Shown here piece by piece: positions 27,069 through 34,738 of a stretch of 53,471 nucleotides of DNA. Origin of the DNA: Nitrospira sp. SB0677_bin_15 (GTDB lineage: Bacteria; Nitrospirota; Nitrospiria; Nitrospirales; UBA8639). Where the stretch lies: contig VYFB01000001.1 in the NCBI GenBank assembly GCA_009842645.1, positions 1 to 53,471 on the forward strand, read 5' to 3'. Below the pieces are notes generated by a model. That model was not told the origin of the DNA. It worked only from the letters and a program-made list of their open reading frames with translations, and did not search any database. Both the position numbers and the translations under genes were made by a program. How positions within the stretch are numbered: the first letter of the stretch is position 1; every line of letters begins with the position of its first letter.

Positions 27069-27914
27069 ATGGCACGAATCGATCTTCACCTGCACACCTG
27101 CTACTCCGACGGCAGCCTGATGCCCGGGGAGGTCGTAGACCTGGCCCATCAAGCAGGCGTCACGGCCTTGGCCATCACGGACCACGACATCGTGGACGGC
27201 ATTCCCCACGCCATGGAGGCCGCCGTGCCGCTGGGCATCGAAATCATTCCCGGCGTCGAGTTGAGTTCCCACCTGGACGGACAGGAACTCCACGTTCTCG
27301 GCTATTTCTTCGACTGGCAGGATTCGGTTTTCCGGGACCATCTGGCTCAACAGCGTCTTTCCCGAAACGTCAGAATTCCTCAGACCATCGAACGGCTGCA
27401 CGCCCTGGGCCTCGACCTGTCCGAGGACGACGTCAAGGCCAAGGCCGGCTCCGGCTCCATTGGTCGCCCGCACGTCGCGCAGGCATTGGTTGACAAGGGA
27501 TACGTTCAGGATACCCGGGAAGCCTTTGATCGATATCTGAAAGAAGGAGCCCCTGCCTACGTGCCGCGGATGCTCTCCGACACACGGGACGTCATTGCCT
27601 GGATTCGCCATGCGGGCGGCGTTCCGGTTCTGGCACACCCGACGTGGACCCGGTGTCGAGGAGAGCCCCTGTACCGCTTGTGTGCATCCTTAAAGGAAGC
27701 CGGACTGTTGGGCCTGGAAGTGTTCTACAGCAGTCATAACCCAAGGCAGACTTCGCGGTTTCTCGAATTGGCCAAACGATTGAATCTGCTGATAACCGGC
27801 GGCAGCGATTTCCACGGTGCGACAAACCCGGGCATTCAAGTAGGCCGAGGCAAAGGAAACCTCAAAGTCCCGGACACGCTACTGACCCCCTTGCGCCAAG
27901 CCGCCAGGCCATAA
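27069..27914 (+). CDS. PHP-domain phosphoesterase (RNase AM/YciV-like)
   Basis: A 281-residue polymerase-and-histidinol-phosphatase domain protein. Metal-binding motifs are visible in order: DLHLHTCYSDG (residues 5-15), TDHD near residue 38, PGVELSS near 61, VLAHPT near 187 and GSDFHG near 243. Relatives act as 5'-3' nucleases on short RNA or as AMP phosphatases; the exact substrate cannot be assigned. It follows the folB fusion by 39 nt and is probably cotranscribed. It is the last housekeeping gene before the island. Confidence 0.85.
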   Translation: MARIDLHLHTCYSDGSLMPGEVVDLAHQAGVTALAITDHDIVDGIPHAMEAAVPLGIEIIPGVELSSHLDGQELHVLGYFFDWQDSVFRDHLAQQRLSRNVRIPQTIERLHALGLDLSEDDVKAKAGSGSIGRPHVAQALVDKGYVQDTREAFDRYLKEGAPAYVPRMLSDTRDVIAWIRHAGGVPVLAHPTWTRCRGEPLYRLCASLKEAGLLGLEVFYSSHNPRQTSRFLELAKRLNLLITGGSDFHGATNPGIQVGRGKGNLKVPDTLLTPLRQAARP

Positions 27915-28189
27915 CCCGACAAAAAACTCCCTCGCCCCTTGAGGGAGAGGGCCGGGGTGAGGGGTCTTCAACGATGCGGTTTTCGAAGCGGGTGCAACCT
28001 TCGGCCAACAAGCTGGCAACGGAGCGTTTTAAATAATTTCGGAACCTCTGATTTATTGCACTATCGGGCGCATGGCTGCGTTGTGTCCTCGCTCAACCTT
28101 CACCTTCCGCCATGGCTGGATGCCTCCGCATTCAAGTCACTTCGGAAAGTACGAGAAGTCACTCGCCACTGGATCACAGCATAGACGGA
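27915..28189. repeat. Left boundary of the island: palindrome, gene-end relic and MITE fragment
   Basis: Three pieces lie in this 275-nt gap. 27928-27964 is a CTCGCCCCTTGAGGGAGAGG palindrome. 27966-28013 matches 44 of 48 nt with 32971-33018, the 3' end of the unknown 337-residue gene; on the minus strand it still reads LLAEGCTRFENRIVE. 28041 to about 28108 matches the left end of the 142-bp inverted-repeat element (GGAACCTCTGAT then CTATCGGGCGCATGG). The rest shows nothing recognisable. Confidence 0.75.
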
Positions 28190-29125
28190 TTAAAATATTA
28201 CAGCCCGGTGGATCGGATGAGTCGAATCGAACCTGCTCTCGAACACTTTCAGCAATTCCCTTGTGAAGTGATGCCCTTCGTTCTTGATCGCTCGAAAGGT
28301 TCGATCATCCCGGTTCCCAATCTCCAACTTCCCCAAGTGTTTTCTGGTTTCAAGGTCTTCCAGTTTTTCTAGAAAAAAGTTATAGCTAGTTAGAACCGGC
28401 TCCATAGCAGCCTTACCACATATCTTTATCATTCGTTCCATCACGGGATGGTCGAACAAGTCTTCCAGTATCTTGATCTTTTCGTCCCGCGCACGATCAG
28501 CTGTCATGGCAATGCTGAACAGGCCACTCGCGTAGAGAAGCTTCCGAGAGAAAACAAGCTTGATGTTCCGGATTGCCCACGGCTTCGGTTCACCGCTTCC
28601 GGAAGTCTTGAACTCGTAATCGACCGCTACGGTACGGTAGTACCTGATGATGTCATTGAGCAGAAACAGCGCCAACTGATGATCCGTCATACCTTCTCCA
28701 ATATAGCGCTCAAGTATCTCTCGTCGGAAACCTCGCAGTCCCTCTTTGTTGAACAGCCACTCCCCTTCAAGGAGCAACAATATTCGCCGCGTGATGTTCT
28801 TGTTGCTGTCGTCGTCTCCTCCGATGTTGGCAAGAATTTCGCTTCGACTGACTGTCGCACCAAAGGCACCACCTTCCGATGGACTATTGGGAACAACGCT
28901 ACGGATTTCGGAACGAACGTCCTCATTCAGGCCAGGGGCTGCTTCTGTATCGTCGGACACCATAACGTAGTCGATATCCGATTGCGCTGACGCCTCACCT
29001 CGTGCATACGATCCACAACAAACCAGTAAGGCCGCGTCGTCAAGCGATAGCTCTTTGAGTTGATCTCTGATTTTAGAAAGCTGGCATTTGGAATATCCCA
29101 AACTACGTTCATACGGCGTCGTCAT
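28190..29125 (-). CDS. Nucleotidyltransferase-fold protein paired with an HD hydrolase
   Basis: A 311-residue protein. The N-terminal domain carries the polymerase-beta-type nucleotidyltransferase motif GSYARGEASAQSDIDY (residues 38-53), with the two metal-binding Asp in DID. The remainder is mostly helical and unlike standard tRNA or kanamycin nucleotidyltransferases. GlnD, DUF294 and MNT-type enzymes share only the motif. The ATG at 29125 overlaps the end of the upstream HD gene by 17 nt, so the two are translated together. Base composition is less GC-rich than the housekeeping genes. The nucleotide and target are unknown. Confidence 0.75.
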   Translation of the reverse strand: MTTPYERSLGYSKCQLSKIRDQLKELSLDDAALLVCCGSYARGEASAQSDIDYVMVSDDTEAAPGLNEDVRSEIRSVVPNSPSEGGAFGATVSRSEILANIGGDDDSNKNITRRILLLLEGEWLFNKEGLRGFRREILERYIGEGMTDHQLALFLLNDIIRYYRTVAVDYEFKTSGSGEPKPWAIRNIKLVFSRKLLYASGLFSIAMTADRARDEKIKILEDLFDHPVMERMIKICGKAAMEPVLTSYNFFLEKLEDLETRKHLGKLEIGNRDDRTFRAIKNEGHHFTRELLKVFESRFDSTHPIHRAVIF

Positions 29126-30206
29126 AGAACAAAACTCCCTGCGAGCCGGTCACCGCTTTAACCGCCGAATCGATCTTCATCTTCAACGTCAAAATACGTT
29201 TGCTACGACTGTGTCGATAACGAACATCGTCTTGTCGAGAAAAAAAATCCCCTTCTCGGTCGATATAATAGTTGCGAAATACGTAGCAGACAGGTTCGTC
29301 GACCATGCGAATGACTTCGGCTTTGAACGAACGGCTCGTGAGCAATTCTCTTAATCCCGGCAGTTGTTGAAACAGCTTGGTTTCTGTGCCGAAAAAAGAC
29401 GTGCATTTAATTCGTCCAAGATTCTTTCGAAGAAATTTCTTGCATACAAAATCAGAAAGAACAGAATCTTCGGAATTTATGATCTCTTTATAGACCCAAT
29501 CTTTACATTGCCAAAACGCATCTACGATATTCTTGTCTTTCTCGTTTTCTCGTTTTATTGCTGCATCCGTCACAATGTCCGGACTGGAGGCGCTGGGAGT
29601 TTTTCGTGTGTATCTGTAGGAACGGAGGATACCTTCAATCGTGTCAAAATTGATCGGACCATGAAAGAAGCCATCGAAGCTCAAAACCTCTCCGGAAACA
29701 ACAGCGACCAATTCTTCAACATCTACACCATAGCGCCGAAGAATCGAAAAGACGTTCTTGCCGAGAGGCTTTCGACCGCGAATGATGTCCTTTGACGCAG
29801 CATGATGATCTATTCCGAATTTCTCTCTGAAAACGGATTCCACGGAATGCGACAGCGGGGGATGGCCGATATCGTGCAGGAGGGCAGCTGCACACAGTAA
29901 GCGACGCTCAGACTGCCGTATGTGGCGCCTGAGGCAGTACAGACGTGCCAACTGCATGACTCCAAGACTGTGCTCGTAGCGAGAGTAGCGGATCGCGCCG
30001 GGTTTGCCGTTTGGCCGAGGGATTAGGCAATAGTCGATGGCTCCGAGAAAACGAATATCCTTCAAACGCTGGAAGGCCTGAGTGTCGATAAGTTCCATCA
30101 GCAACGGATCTTTGCCGGTTGCAGCAAGGAGGTCGGTCGGCTCACGGAAGCCGTGTATCACCGATGGCGTTGATATGTCGAGTTGCGCTGACAAAACGGT
30201 CATCAC
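29109..30206 (-). CDS. HD-domain hydrolase (dGTPase/COG1078-like) of an HD-nucleotidyltransferase pair
   Basis: A 365-residue HD-superfamily protein. The metal ligands appear as RYSRYEHSLGVMQLA (His near residue 79), AALLHDIGHPPLSHS (His-Asp near residue 112) and GPINFDTIEGILRSYR (distal Asp), so the site looks intact. The N-terminus (IHGFREP... and TQAFQRLKDIRFLG) is the family's usual one. The C-terminal 150 residues are Lys/Arg-rich and divergent. The start is GTG 30206 or ATG 30203; no strong ribosome site is visible. It could be a dNTPase or a hydrolase for whatever the partner nucleotidyltransferase makes. Distinct from the housekeeping HD gene at 17.3 kb. Confidence 0.78.
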   Translation of the reverse strand: MMTVLSAQLDISTPSVIHGFREPTDLLAATGKDPLLMELIDTQAFQRLKDIRFLGAIDYCLIPRPNGKPGAIRYSRYEHSLGVMQLARLYCLRRHIRQSERRLLCAAALLHDIGHPPLSHSVESVFREKFGIDHHAASKDIIRGRKPLGKNVFSILRRYGVDVEELVAVVSGEVLSFDGFFHGPINFDTIEGILRSYRYTRKTPSASSPDIVTDAAIKRENEKDKNIVDAFWQCKDWVYKEIINSEDSVLSDFVCKKFLRKNLGRIKCTSFFGTETKLFQQLPGLRELLTSRSFKAEVIRMVDEPVCYVFRNYYIDREGDFFSRQDDVRYRHSRSKRILTLKMKIDSAVKAVTGSQGVLFYDDAV

Positions 30207-30696
30207 CAGGAATATCGTTGTCTGTCGCGGACCCGTGGTGCCACCATATCTGACATCCGATGATGGCTGTGTGAGGGGCTCATGACCGCATTGGAGTATT
30301 CCGATCCCAAATACTCGCGGTCAAAATCCAGAGTACAAGGGTGAAATCAAACTGGGCAACAAGGTTTCGTAGTTGCGGCATAGGGCCTCGAATACGATGC
30401 AGTCGAACTGACAGTCCTGAAGGACGAAGACTACAACGAGGTACTATTCCAAACCGAGTGGCTTATGAAGATCTTTGGCCGCGTAGAGTCGCGTGGACCC
30501 CGATATCAAAGCAGAAAGGACCACCAACAACGATAGGGTCGCAATAGTAGTGTCTATGATTTCCATGTGTCAAGCAAAACCACCGAGACTTATATACCGA
30601 AGTGCCCACAAAGTGATGGCAGAGGTGGCTTGAGAAATCTGAACAAGAAGGATAAGTGACATTTCTGCTCAAGAACGACATGATTGCCATCAATGA
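30207..30696. other. Non-coding or decayed stretch upstream of the HD gene
   Basis: No intact gene is seen. Around 30284-30535 all three forward frames show short coding-like runs broken by stops, for example DAVELTVLKDEDYNEVLFQT after a TAG near 30388, and NPEYKGEIKLGNKVS before a TAG. This suggests a degraded gene, but I cannot name it. The promoter of the HD gene should lie at the left end; no convincing -10/-35 pair was found. Confidence 0.4.
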
Positions 30697-30868
30697 GGAG
30701 GAAGCATGATGAGATTCGACAATCGGAGCAGACCGCATTCAGCCCTGGGCGGCCAAACGCCCGACCAAGTCTATTTCAACCAGCCAACGCCAAGCCAAGC
30801 GGCGGCATAACCAGAGCAGAGAGCCACTTATCGACAGCCCGCAAACTGTTCAAAATAACCAAGCCACC
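30697..30868 (+). pseudogene. IS3-family transposase C-terminal relic and IS end
   Basis: The frame 30697-30810 encodes MMRFDNRSRPHSALGGQTPD then QVYFNQPTPSQAAA and a stop. RPHSALGG-TP is the characteristic end of IS3-family OrfB (DDE) transposases. An in-frame TGA lies directly upstream and no catalytic residues remain. The following 58 nt to the CCACCTCT near 30868 resemble the non-coding tail of such elements. So a decayed insertion sequence marks this part of the island. Confidence 0.7.
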
Positions 30869-30925
30869 TCTCTCTGCCTCCTAGTTGAACAGAATGTGGA
30901 GAGTTTGTAAGATCAGAAGGAATAT

Positions 30926-31075
30926 ATGAAAAAGCAAACTCCTAAACCGAAACGTTCCACGAGACGTCCCTTACCAGAGTCGATTGATGCGACTCCAGAC
31001 GAGGTTGCTCACGCCTTACTCACAAGGCCCCCAAAGCAACCAAAAGATTGGAAGTTTCTCAAGAAGGCACACTAA
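30926..31075 (+). CDS. Small basic protein, 49 residues
   Basis: A short gene with a good ribosome site (AGAAGG ending 5 nt before the ATG). The product begins MKKQTPKPKRSTRRPLPESI and continues with DATPDEVAHALLTRPPKQ, ending DWKFLKKAH. The PDEVAxALLxxPPK-W pattern resembles small uncharacterised proteins I have seen in other environmental bacteria, but I cannot name a function. It is followed 9 nt later by the DUF805 gene. Confidence 0.6.
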   Translation: MKKQTPKPKRSTRRPLPESIDATPDEVAHALLTRPPKQPKDWKFLKKAH

Positions 31076-31084
31076 GGTCGTTGG

Positions 31085-31618
31085 GTGCCTTTTAACTCAG
31101 CCGTGGATTATCTCTCCATCAAGAAGTATTGTTTGTTCTCCGGACGAGCTTCCAGATCAGAGTATTGGCGCGTGAAGTTGGGAATGTGCGGTCTTTCCAT
31201 CATTCTTCTCTTTTTTCACCCCACTGGTCGATTCGATCCTGAAGTGCTGGGTCGTCATGTAGGGGAGTCTTTAGTACCATTTGGGTCATTATCGTGGCTC
31301 AAAAATCTGACAGAATCCTATCCAGTGGGAGGAAAACTCATACTGTTTAACATTCTTCTCGCCATCTTTGGTCTGAGTTATCTCATAGTGGATATCACGG
31401 TCTCTATTAGGCGATTGCATGACTTAGATTGGACGATAGGCCCGCTCTTGTTGTTTGTTTTGCTCATCGTGCCCTTGCTCAGTTTTCTCCTCTTTTTAGT
31501 CGAAATCAGCAAAGAAGCGATGGGTGTATGGATTGGCCTGGTGCTCTGCGCATGGCTCATCTTTGCCATTTGGGTTGGAGTCACCCCAGGCACGAAGGGA
31601 AACAACCGCTTTGGGTAA
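31085..31618 (+). CDS. DUF805 membrane protein
   Basis: A 177-residue inner-membrane protein with the DUF805 landmarks: FSGRASRSEYW near residue 18, ITVSIRRLHDLD near residue 103, and the C-terminal PGTKGNNRFG. Four hydrophobic segments are visible. The start is a GTG at 31085 with AAGG about 8 nt upstream. DUF805 proteins are widespread and of unknown function. The A/T-richer composition fits the island. Confidence 0.8.
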   Translation: MPFNSAVDYLSIKKYCLFSGRASRSEYWRVKLGMCGLSIILLFFHPTGRFDPEVLGRHVGESLVPFGSLSWLKNLTESYPVGGKLILFNILLAIFGLSYLIVDITVSIRRLHDLDWTIGPLLLFVLLIVPLLSFLLFLVEISKEAMGVWIGLVLCAWLIFAIWVGVTPGTKGNNRFG

Positions 31619-31625
31619 TCCCTGT

Positions 31626-31811
31626 TTGGTCATCGAGGCACTTCGGTATATAAGTCCCACTCCAAAGCATGTTGATCGAAGTCTTAGAGCCATTATGCCA
31701 AGGAGCGGGCCGGAAAACCCGCAAATCCTAGGAATAGAGTTTTCCCTAGAACGCGGAAACAAGCAGTTTTGGATGAGACAGATTGAGACCAAAGACCAAC
31801 ACTTGAAATGA
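31626..31811 (+). CDS. Possible small protein, 61 residues or less
   Basis: An open frame from a TTG at 31626 (or an ATG at 31695) whose stop overlaps the next gene's ATG as ATGA. That overlap is the main reason to list it. No ribosome site, domain or family is recognised, and it may be non-coding. Confidence 0.25.
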   Translation: MVIEALRYISPTPKHVDRSLRAIMPRSGPENPQILGIEFSLERGNKQFWMRQIETKDQHLK

Positions 31812-32014
31812 CTCAGTACGGGCGGATTCTTCGCAAGCCCTATTACGTTTGCCAGACCTGCCCTGCGATCATGGCCGAAGGCAAGAATGGGAAATCTGAG
31901 TTTTGTGAACCGCCGAGGTATCGAACAAAACGAGAAGCCGCTGAAAAGTGCATGGACCGATATTTCAGAGGACTTGATCTTGAATTTGATGGATCGATCT
32001 TAAATTCAAACTGA
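31808..32014 (+). CDS. Small Cys-containing unknown protein
   Basis: A 68-residue product, MTQYGRILRKPYYVCQTCPA onward, with a CQTC pair near residue 15, a further Cys at about 33 and a Cys near 48, so it could hold a small metal site. The C-terminal half is charged. It is 7 nt upstream of the next small gene, suggesting joint transcription. No family is recognised. Confidence 0.45.
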   Translation: MTQYGRILRKPYYVCQTCPAIMAEGKNGKSEFCEPPRYRTKREAAEKCMDRYFRGLDLEFDGSILNSN

Positions 32015-32021
32015 AACACCT

Positions 32022-32351
32022 ATGCCAGACAAACGACCAGAGCAATTACCGCTCCTGCCAGAACATACACCCAACGATTTACAGGAATGTCCGGGACCGC
32101 TTCTAGTTTACCGTGCCATTCTCTACGATCTGACTGGCTATTTACTGCAACATGCCTCAGATAAAGAGTTGGTCGAACAGTATTGTAGAAACTGCGTAAA
32201 AGCTTTTGCCGACGATGGCACTGGCATTATGGCAAAGGGGGCAACAGTTGCTCCAACATCGGACTGGCATAAGATCGCACAAGGCATTGAGAAGGCACGG
32301 CTAGATTTCCTGCGCATTCTCGATCACCTTAAACAAGCCCATAACTTATAA
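32022..32351 (+). CDS. Unknown protein, 109 residues
   Basis: A soluble, mostly helical product, MPDKRPEQLPLLPEHTPNDL onward, with a central YDLTGYLLQHASDKELVEQY segment. I do not recognise a family. It follows the 68-residue gene by 7 nt and runs up to the truncated hicA. Confidence 0.45.
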   Translation: MPDKRPEQLPLLPEHTPNDLQECPGPLLVYRAILYDLTGYLLQHASDKELVEQYCRNCVKAFADDGTGIMAKGATVAPTSDWHKIAQGIEKARLDFLRILDHLKQAHNL

Positions 32352-32361
32352 CTGCCATTAT

Positions 32362-32523
32362 TTTTTTGGCGAACCGAGACAGACGGGGTCCAGTCACAGG
32401 ATATACAAAACACCGTGGCAAGGAGACCCTCGCATCAATATCCAGAATGCCAAGGGCATGGCTAAACCATACCAAGTCCGCCAGGTTCTGCGGGCGATCG
32501 CTCGTCTGGAGTCTGAATCATGA
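32362..32523 (+). pseudogene. hicA: 5'-truncated hicA toxin gene
   Basis: The frame encodes GSSHRIYKTPWQGDPRINIQ followed by NAKGMAKPYQVRQVLRAIAR. GSxH holds the catalytic His of HicA mRNA interferases, and the KPYQVRQ end is typical of one HicA group. The stop overlaps the hicB ATG as ATGA, the normal arrangement. No ATG, GTG or TTG start suitable for a full N-terminus was found upstream; about 20-25 residues seem to be missing. The toxin is probably inactive. Confidence 0.65.
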
Positions 32524-32846
32524 CTAAAACCTATGATCGTTACACGTACCGGGTAACGTGGTCTGGAGAAGATGGGGAGCATGTTGGGTTATGCGCTGAA
32601 TTTCCCGGCCTGAGTTGGCTTGACACATCACCGGAGAAGGCGCTGGTGGGTATCCGCCGGCTTGTCAAGGGCTGCCTCAGGGATATGCAAAAAAACCAGG
32701 AGGACATGCCCGAACCTCTTGCGCTGAAAAATTACAGCGGAAAGTTCATGGTGCGAGTTCCACCGGAAACGCACCGGCTGCTCTCCATCCAAGCGGCTGA
32801 GTCCGGGGTCAGCCTGAATCGGCTCATCGCCGGCAAATTACGATGA
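32520..32846 (+). CDS. hicB: HicB-family antitoxin
   Basis: A 108-residue antitoxin. Residues about 5-60 form the HicB RNase-H-like domain (YTYRVTWSGEDGEHVGLCAE, FPGLSWLDTSPEKAL). Residues about 72-108 form a ribbon-helix-helix DNA-binding domain (GKFMVRVPPETHRLLSIQAA and SGVSLNRLIAGKLR). It normally neutralises HicA and represses its own operon. Here the toxin gene in front is truncated, leaving an orphan antitoxin. Confidence 0.88.
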   Translation: MTKTYDRYTYRVTWSGEDGEHVGLCAEFPGLSWLDTSPEKALVGIRRLVKGCLRDMQKNQEDMPEPLALKNYSGKFMVRVPPETHRLLSIQAAESGVSLNRLIAGKLR

Positions 32847-32956
32847 GGACGCTGAGAATCGGGATGAAAGAGCGGCTGTTGTCGGATGACGCCTGTCCTG
32901 AGCGTAGCCCCCTAGGGGCGAAGTCGAAGGGCTGCGCGAATCCGACACCCGGCGCG
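32847..32956. repeat. Interspersed CCTGTCCTGAGCGTAG...GAAGTCGAAGGG repeat
   Basis: About 32889-32930 contains CCTGTCCTGAGCGTAGCC and GAAGTCGAAGGG, the family also seen near 34.05-34.14 and 50.96-51.00 kb. It sits between convergent hicB and the 337-residue gene. No gene is visible. Confidence 0.6.
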
Positions 32957-33970
32957 CTAATTTTCGGGGGCTTCGACGATGTGGTTTTCGAAGCGGGTGC
33001 AGCCTTCGGCTAACAAGCGGTTTGTCAGCATTTCACCCGGCCACTCGATCGGCAGGTCAGCCGTGAAAACCCAGACGTCCGGCGAGGTCCAGATCGGACC
33101 GTGATCTTCCGGCAAATCGGGATCGAACAGGTCCGTCCAGACGGGCATGTAGACGCCGTTCCCGCATTGCGTGTGTAAATGGACGATAGCCCGGCTCCTG
33201 ACCGGAGGATCCAGATCATGCCAGACCGCCGCCGTTTCATCGGCCAGTCGATGGAGTCTCACCGCGTTCTGCGCGTCGAACATGCCGTACGCGGCATACA
33301 CCGGCACTTCCAACATATTGGGCGCCAAGGCAATTTCAGGGCATTGCGCCACTAAGCCTTGAAGCAGAGCTTCCCGTTCTTTGTCGGGGATACTTTCCGG
33401 GAGGGACGAATCGCTTGCCCCGATCAATTCAAACAGTAAAAAGGCCGTCGACTCGACGGGCGGATGCAGGCGAGCGGTAATGGGTTGCCGGCGCTGAGAA
33501 CCGGCCATACAGGACAAATGCTCGTGAAGTTGTTGAAGGGTCAGGAAATCAAGCGTTGTATCGGTCAGCAATCTCGGTTCGACCGTCACCACGGTTCCCG
33601 GGGGAACGTGCAAACACTCACGGAGGAGCTCCGCAGTTTTTTCCGGATGAATCTTCAAGCCGAGAGGCGCGGCCAGATTCGCCTGCAAGGGCAACTCGAT
33701 TGCGCCGAAAATGGCATAGGCCGGCTCGTCGTCATGATCGCTCTCGATCAACACCGAACACGCGGCCTCCGCCAAAAGGTCGAACAGCCATTCGGCCATT
33801 TCTTCATCCAACGCAGCCAGGACGGTGAGCACGTCATGCTCCCGGTCCTGTTCGAGCAACGCCTGCAGGACTTCGATGGCGAGTTCGGAATCACCGTGAT
33901 CGTGCCGGCGGGCATTGATCAGGTGAATCAGGTCTCGGGTCAGGGGATCAGGACGATACCAACTGGACAT
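32957..33970 (-). CDS. Unknown protein, 337 residues; its 3' end is duplicated at the far end of the island
   Basis: A soluble, acidic product starting MSSWYRPDPLTRDLIHLINA. I recognise no domain. The first third is helical (LAIEVLQALLEQDREHDVLT); the C-terminal third is rich in Trp and Pro (PVWTDLFDPDLPEDHGPIWT). The start is the ATG at 33970, with another ATG 9 nt upstream; the longer open frame runs into repeats. The last 16 or so codons (LLAEGCTRFENHIVEAPEN region) match 27966-28013, 5 kb away. Three of the four differences are synonymous, which points to an old paralogue copy or a recombination scar. Confidence 0.6.
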   Translation of the reverse strand: MSSWYRPDPLTRDLIHLINARRHDHGDSELAIEVLQALLEQDREHDVLTVLAALDEEMAEWLFDLLAEAACSVLIESDHDDEPAYAIFGAIELPLQANLAAPLGLKIHPEKTAELLRECLHVPPGTVVTVEPRLLTDTTLDFLTLQQLHEHLSCMAGSQRRQPITARLHPPVESTAFLLFELIGASDSSLPESIPDKEREALLQGLVAQCPEIALAPNMLEVPVYAAYGMFDAQNAVRLHRLADETAAVWHDLDPPVRSRAIVHLHTQCGNGVYMPVWTDLFDPDLPEDHGPIWTSPDVWVFTADLPIEWPGEMLTNRLLAEGCTRFENHIVEAPEN

Positions 33971-34222
33971 GTGAGGCATTCTGCATACGGTGCATCCTCG
34001 ATGCAAGCCATTTTCTTGAACGCGCCGGATGACGCTACGCCTGTCCTGATCCTTCGACTTCGGTCTCAAGAGACCTACGCTCAGGATGAACGGATTATTA
34101 CTCCCCGTTCGTCCTGAGCGTAGCGGAGCGAAGTCGAAGGGCTCATCCGACCTACTTTCAGGCCTGCATACCGTTGTCACCGTTTGACATGCCTGAAGGT
34201 GAGTGGTAAGAAAAGGGGTATT
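33971..34222. repeat. Repeat cluster upstream of the SH3 gene
   Basis: About 34033-34142 contains two facing copies of the CCTGTCCTGA/TCCTTCGACTTCG and CGTCCTGAGCGTAGCG...AAGTCGAAGGG family, forming a potential long hairpin. No coding sequence is supported, and no convincing promoter could be chosen. Confidence 0.55.
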
Positions 34223-34723
34223 GTGGCCATCGAGCATGACCTTGATTTCGACGACGACTTGGACGAGTTTGACGATCCTCGACGGAAACCGCCTCGCCGG
34301 TGGTTGAAGTTCACCCTGATCATCCTGTTGGCCGTGGGAATCTGGTACGTGATGACGGAACCGGAGTTACGGTCTTCCGTCATGCAAATGGTAGCCACGG
34401 TACGGGGCGCATTCGATTCACTCGCCGAAGATCCCGTTCCCCAACCCGAACCGAAAGTCCAGCCGCCGTCCCCGAAAATCCCTCCCGTTCCGGCCTTTCA
34501 CGAAGGGCAACAAGTCACCGTCGCGTTACGGGAAGGACGTCAGTCTCGCTTTCAGTTACGCAATGCGGCCGAAGGAGAACAAGTGGGGCCTCTCGTGAAA
34601 ACCGGCGACACCCTGACGGTGCTCGACGGGAGTCTTATCAAAAAACGGTGGGTCTACTTCGTCCAAACACGTTCCGGGGACTCGGGATGGATTAAGGGCA
34701 CGCACCTTCAATCCATGCCGTAA
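34223..34723 (+). CDS. Single-pass membrane protein with a periplasmic SH3-like domain
   Basis: The 166-residue product has a strongly acidic cytoplasmic N-terminus (EHDLDFDDDLDEFDD), a basic stretch, one membrane helix (FTLIILLAVGIWYVM, about residues 30-45) and a Pro-rich linker. A C-terminal bacterial SH3 domain (about 100-166) ends in YFVQTRSGDSGWIKGTHL. The start is GTG 34223 with AAGGGG about 6 nt upstream. SH3 domains of this type bind cell-wall peptides; the role is inferred only. Confidence 0.7.
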   Translation: MAIEHDLDFDDDLDEFDDPRRKPPRRWLKFTLIILLAVGIWYVMTEPELRSSVMQMVATVRGAFDSLAEDPVPQPEPKVQPPSPKIPPVPAFHEGQQVTVALREGRQSRFQLRNAAEGEQVGPLVKTGDTLTVLDGSLIKKRWVYFVQTRSGDSGWIKGTHLQSMP

Positions 34724-34738
34724 GTTGCATCCACACAG

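Noticed and set aside
30284-30547. Plus-strand 68-residue frame
   Set aside because: All three frames have partial coding look and stops nearby; no ribosome site or family supports an intact gene.
30900-32900. Integron cassette array in the small-gene run
   Set aside because: I could not identify attC-type core sites at the gene boundaries, and no integrase is present.
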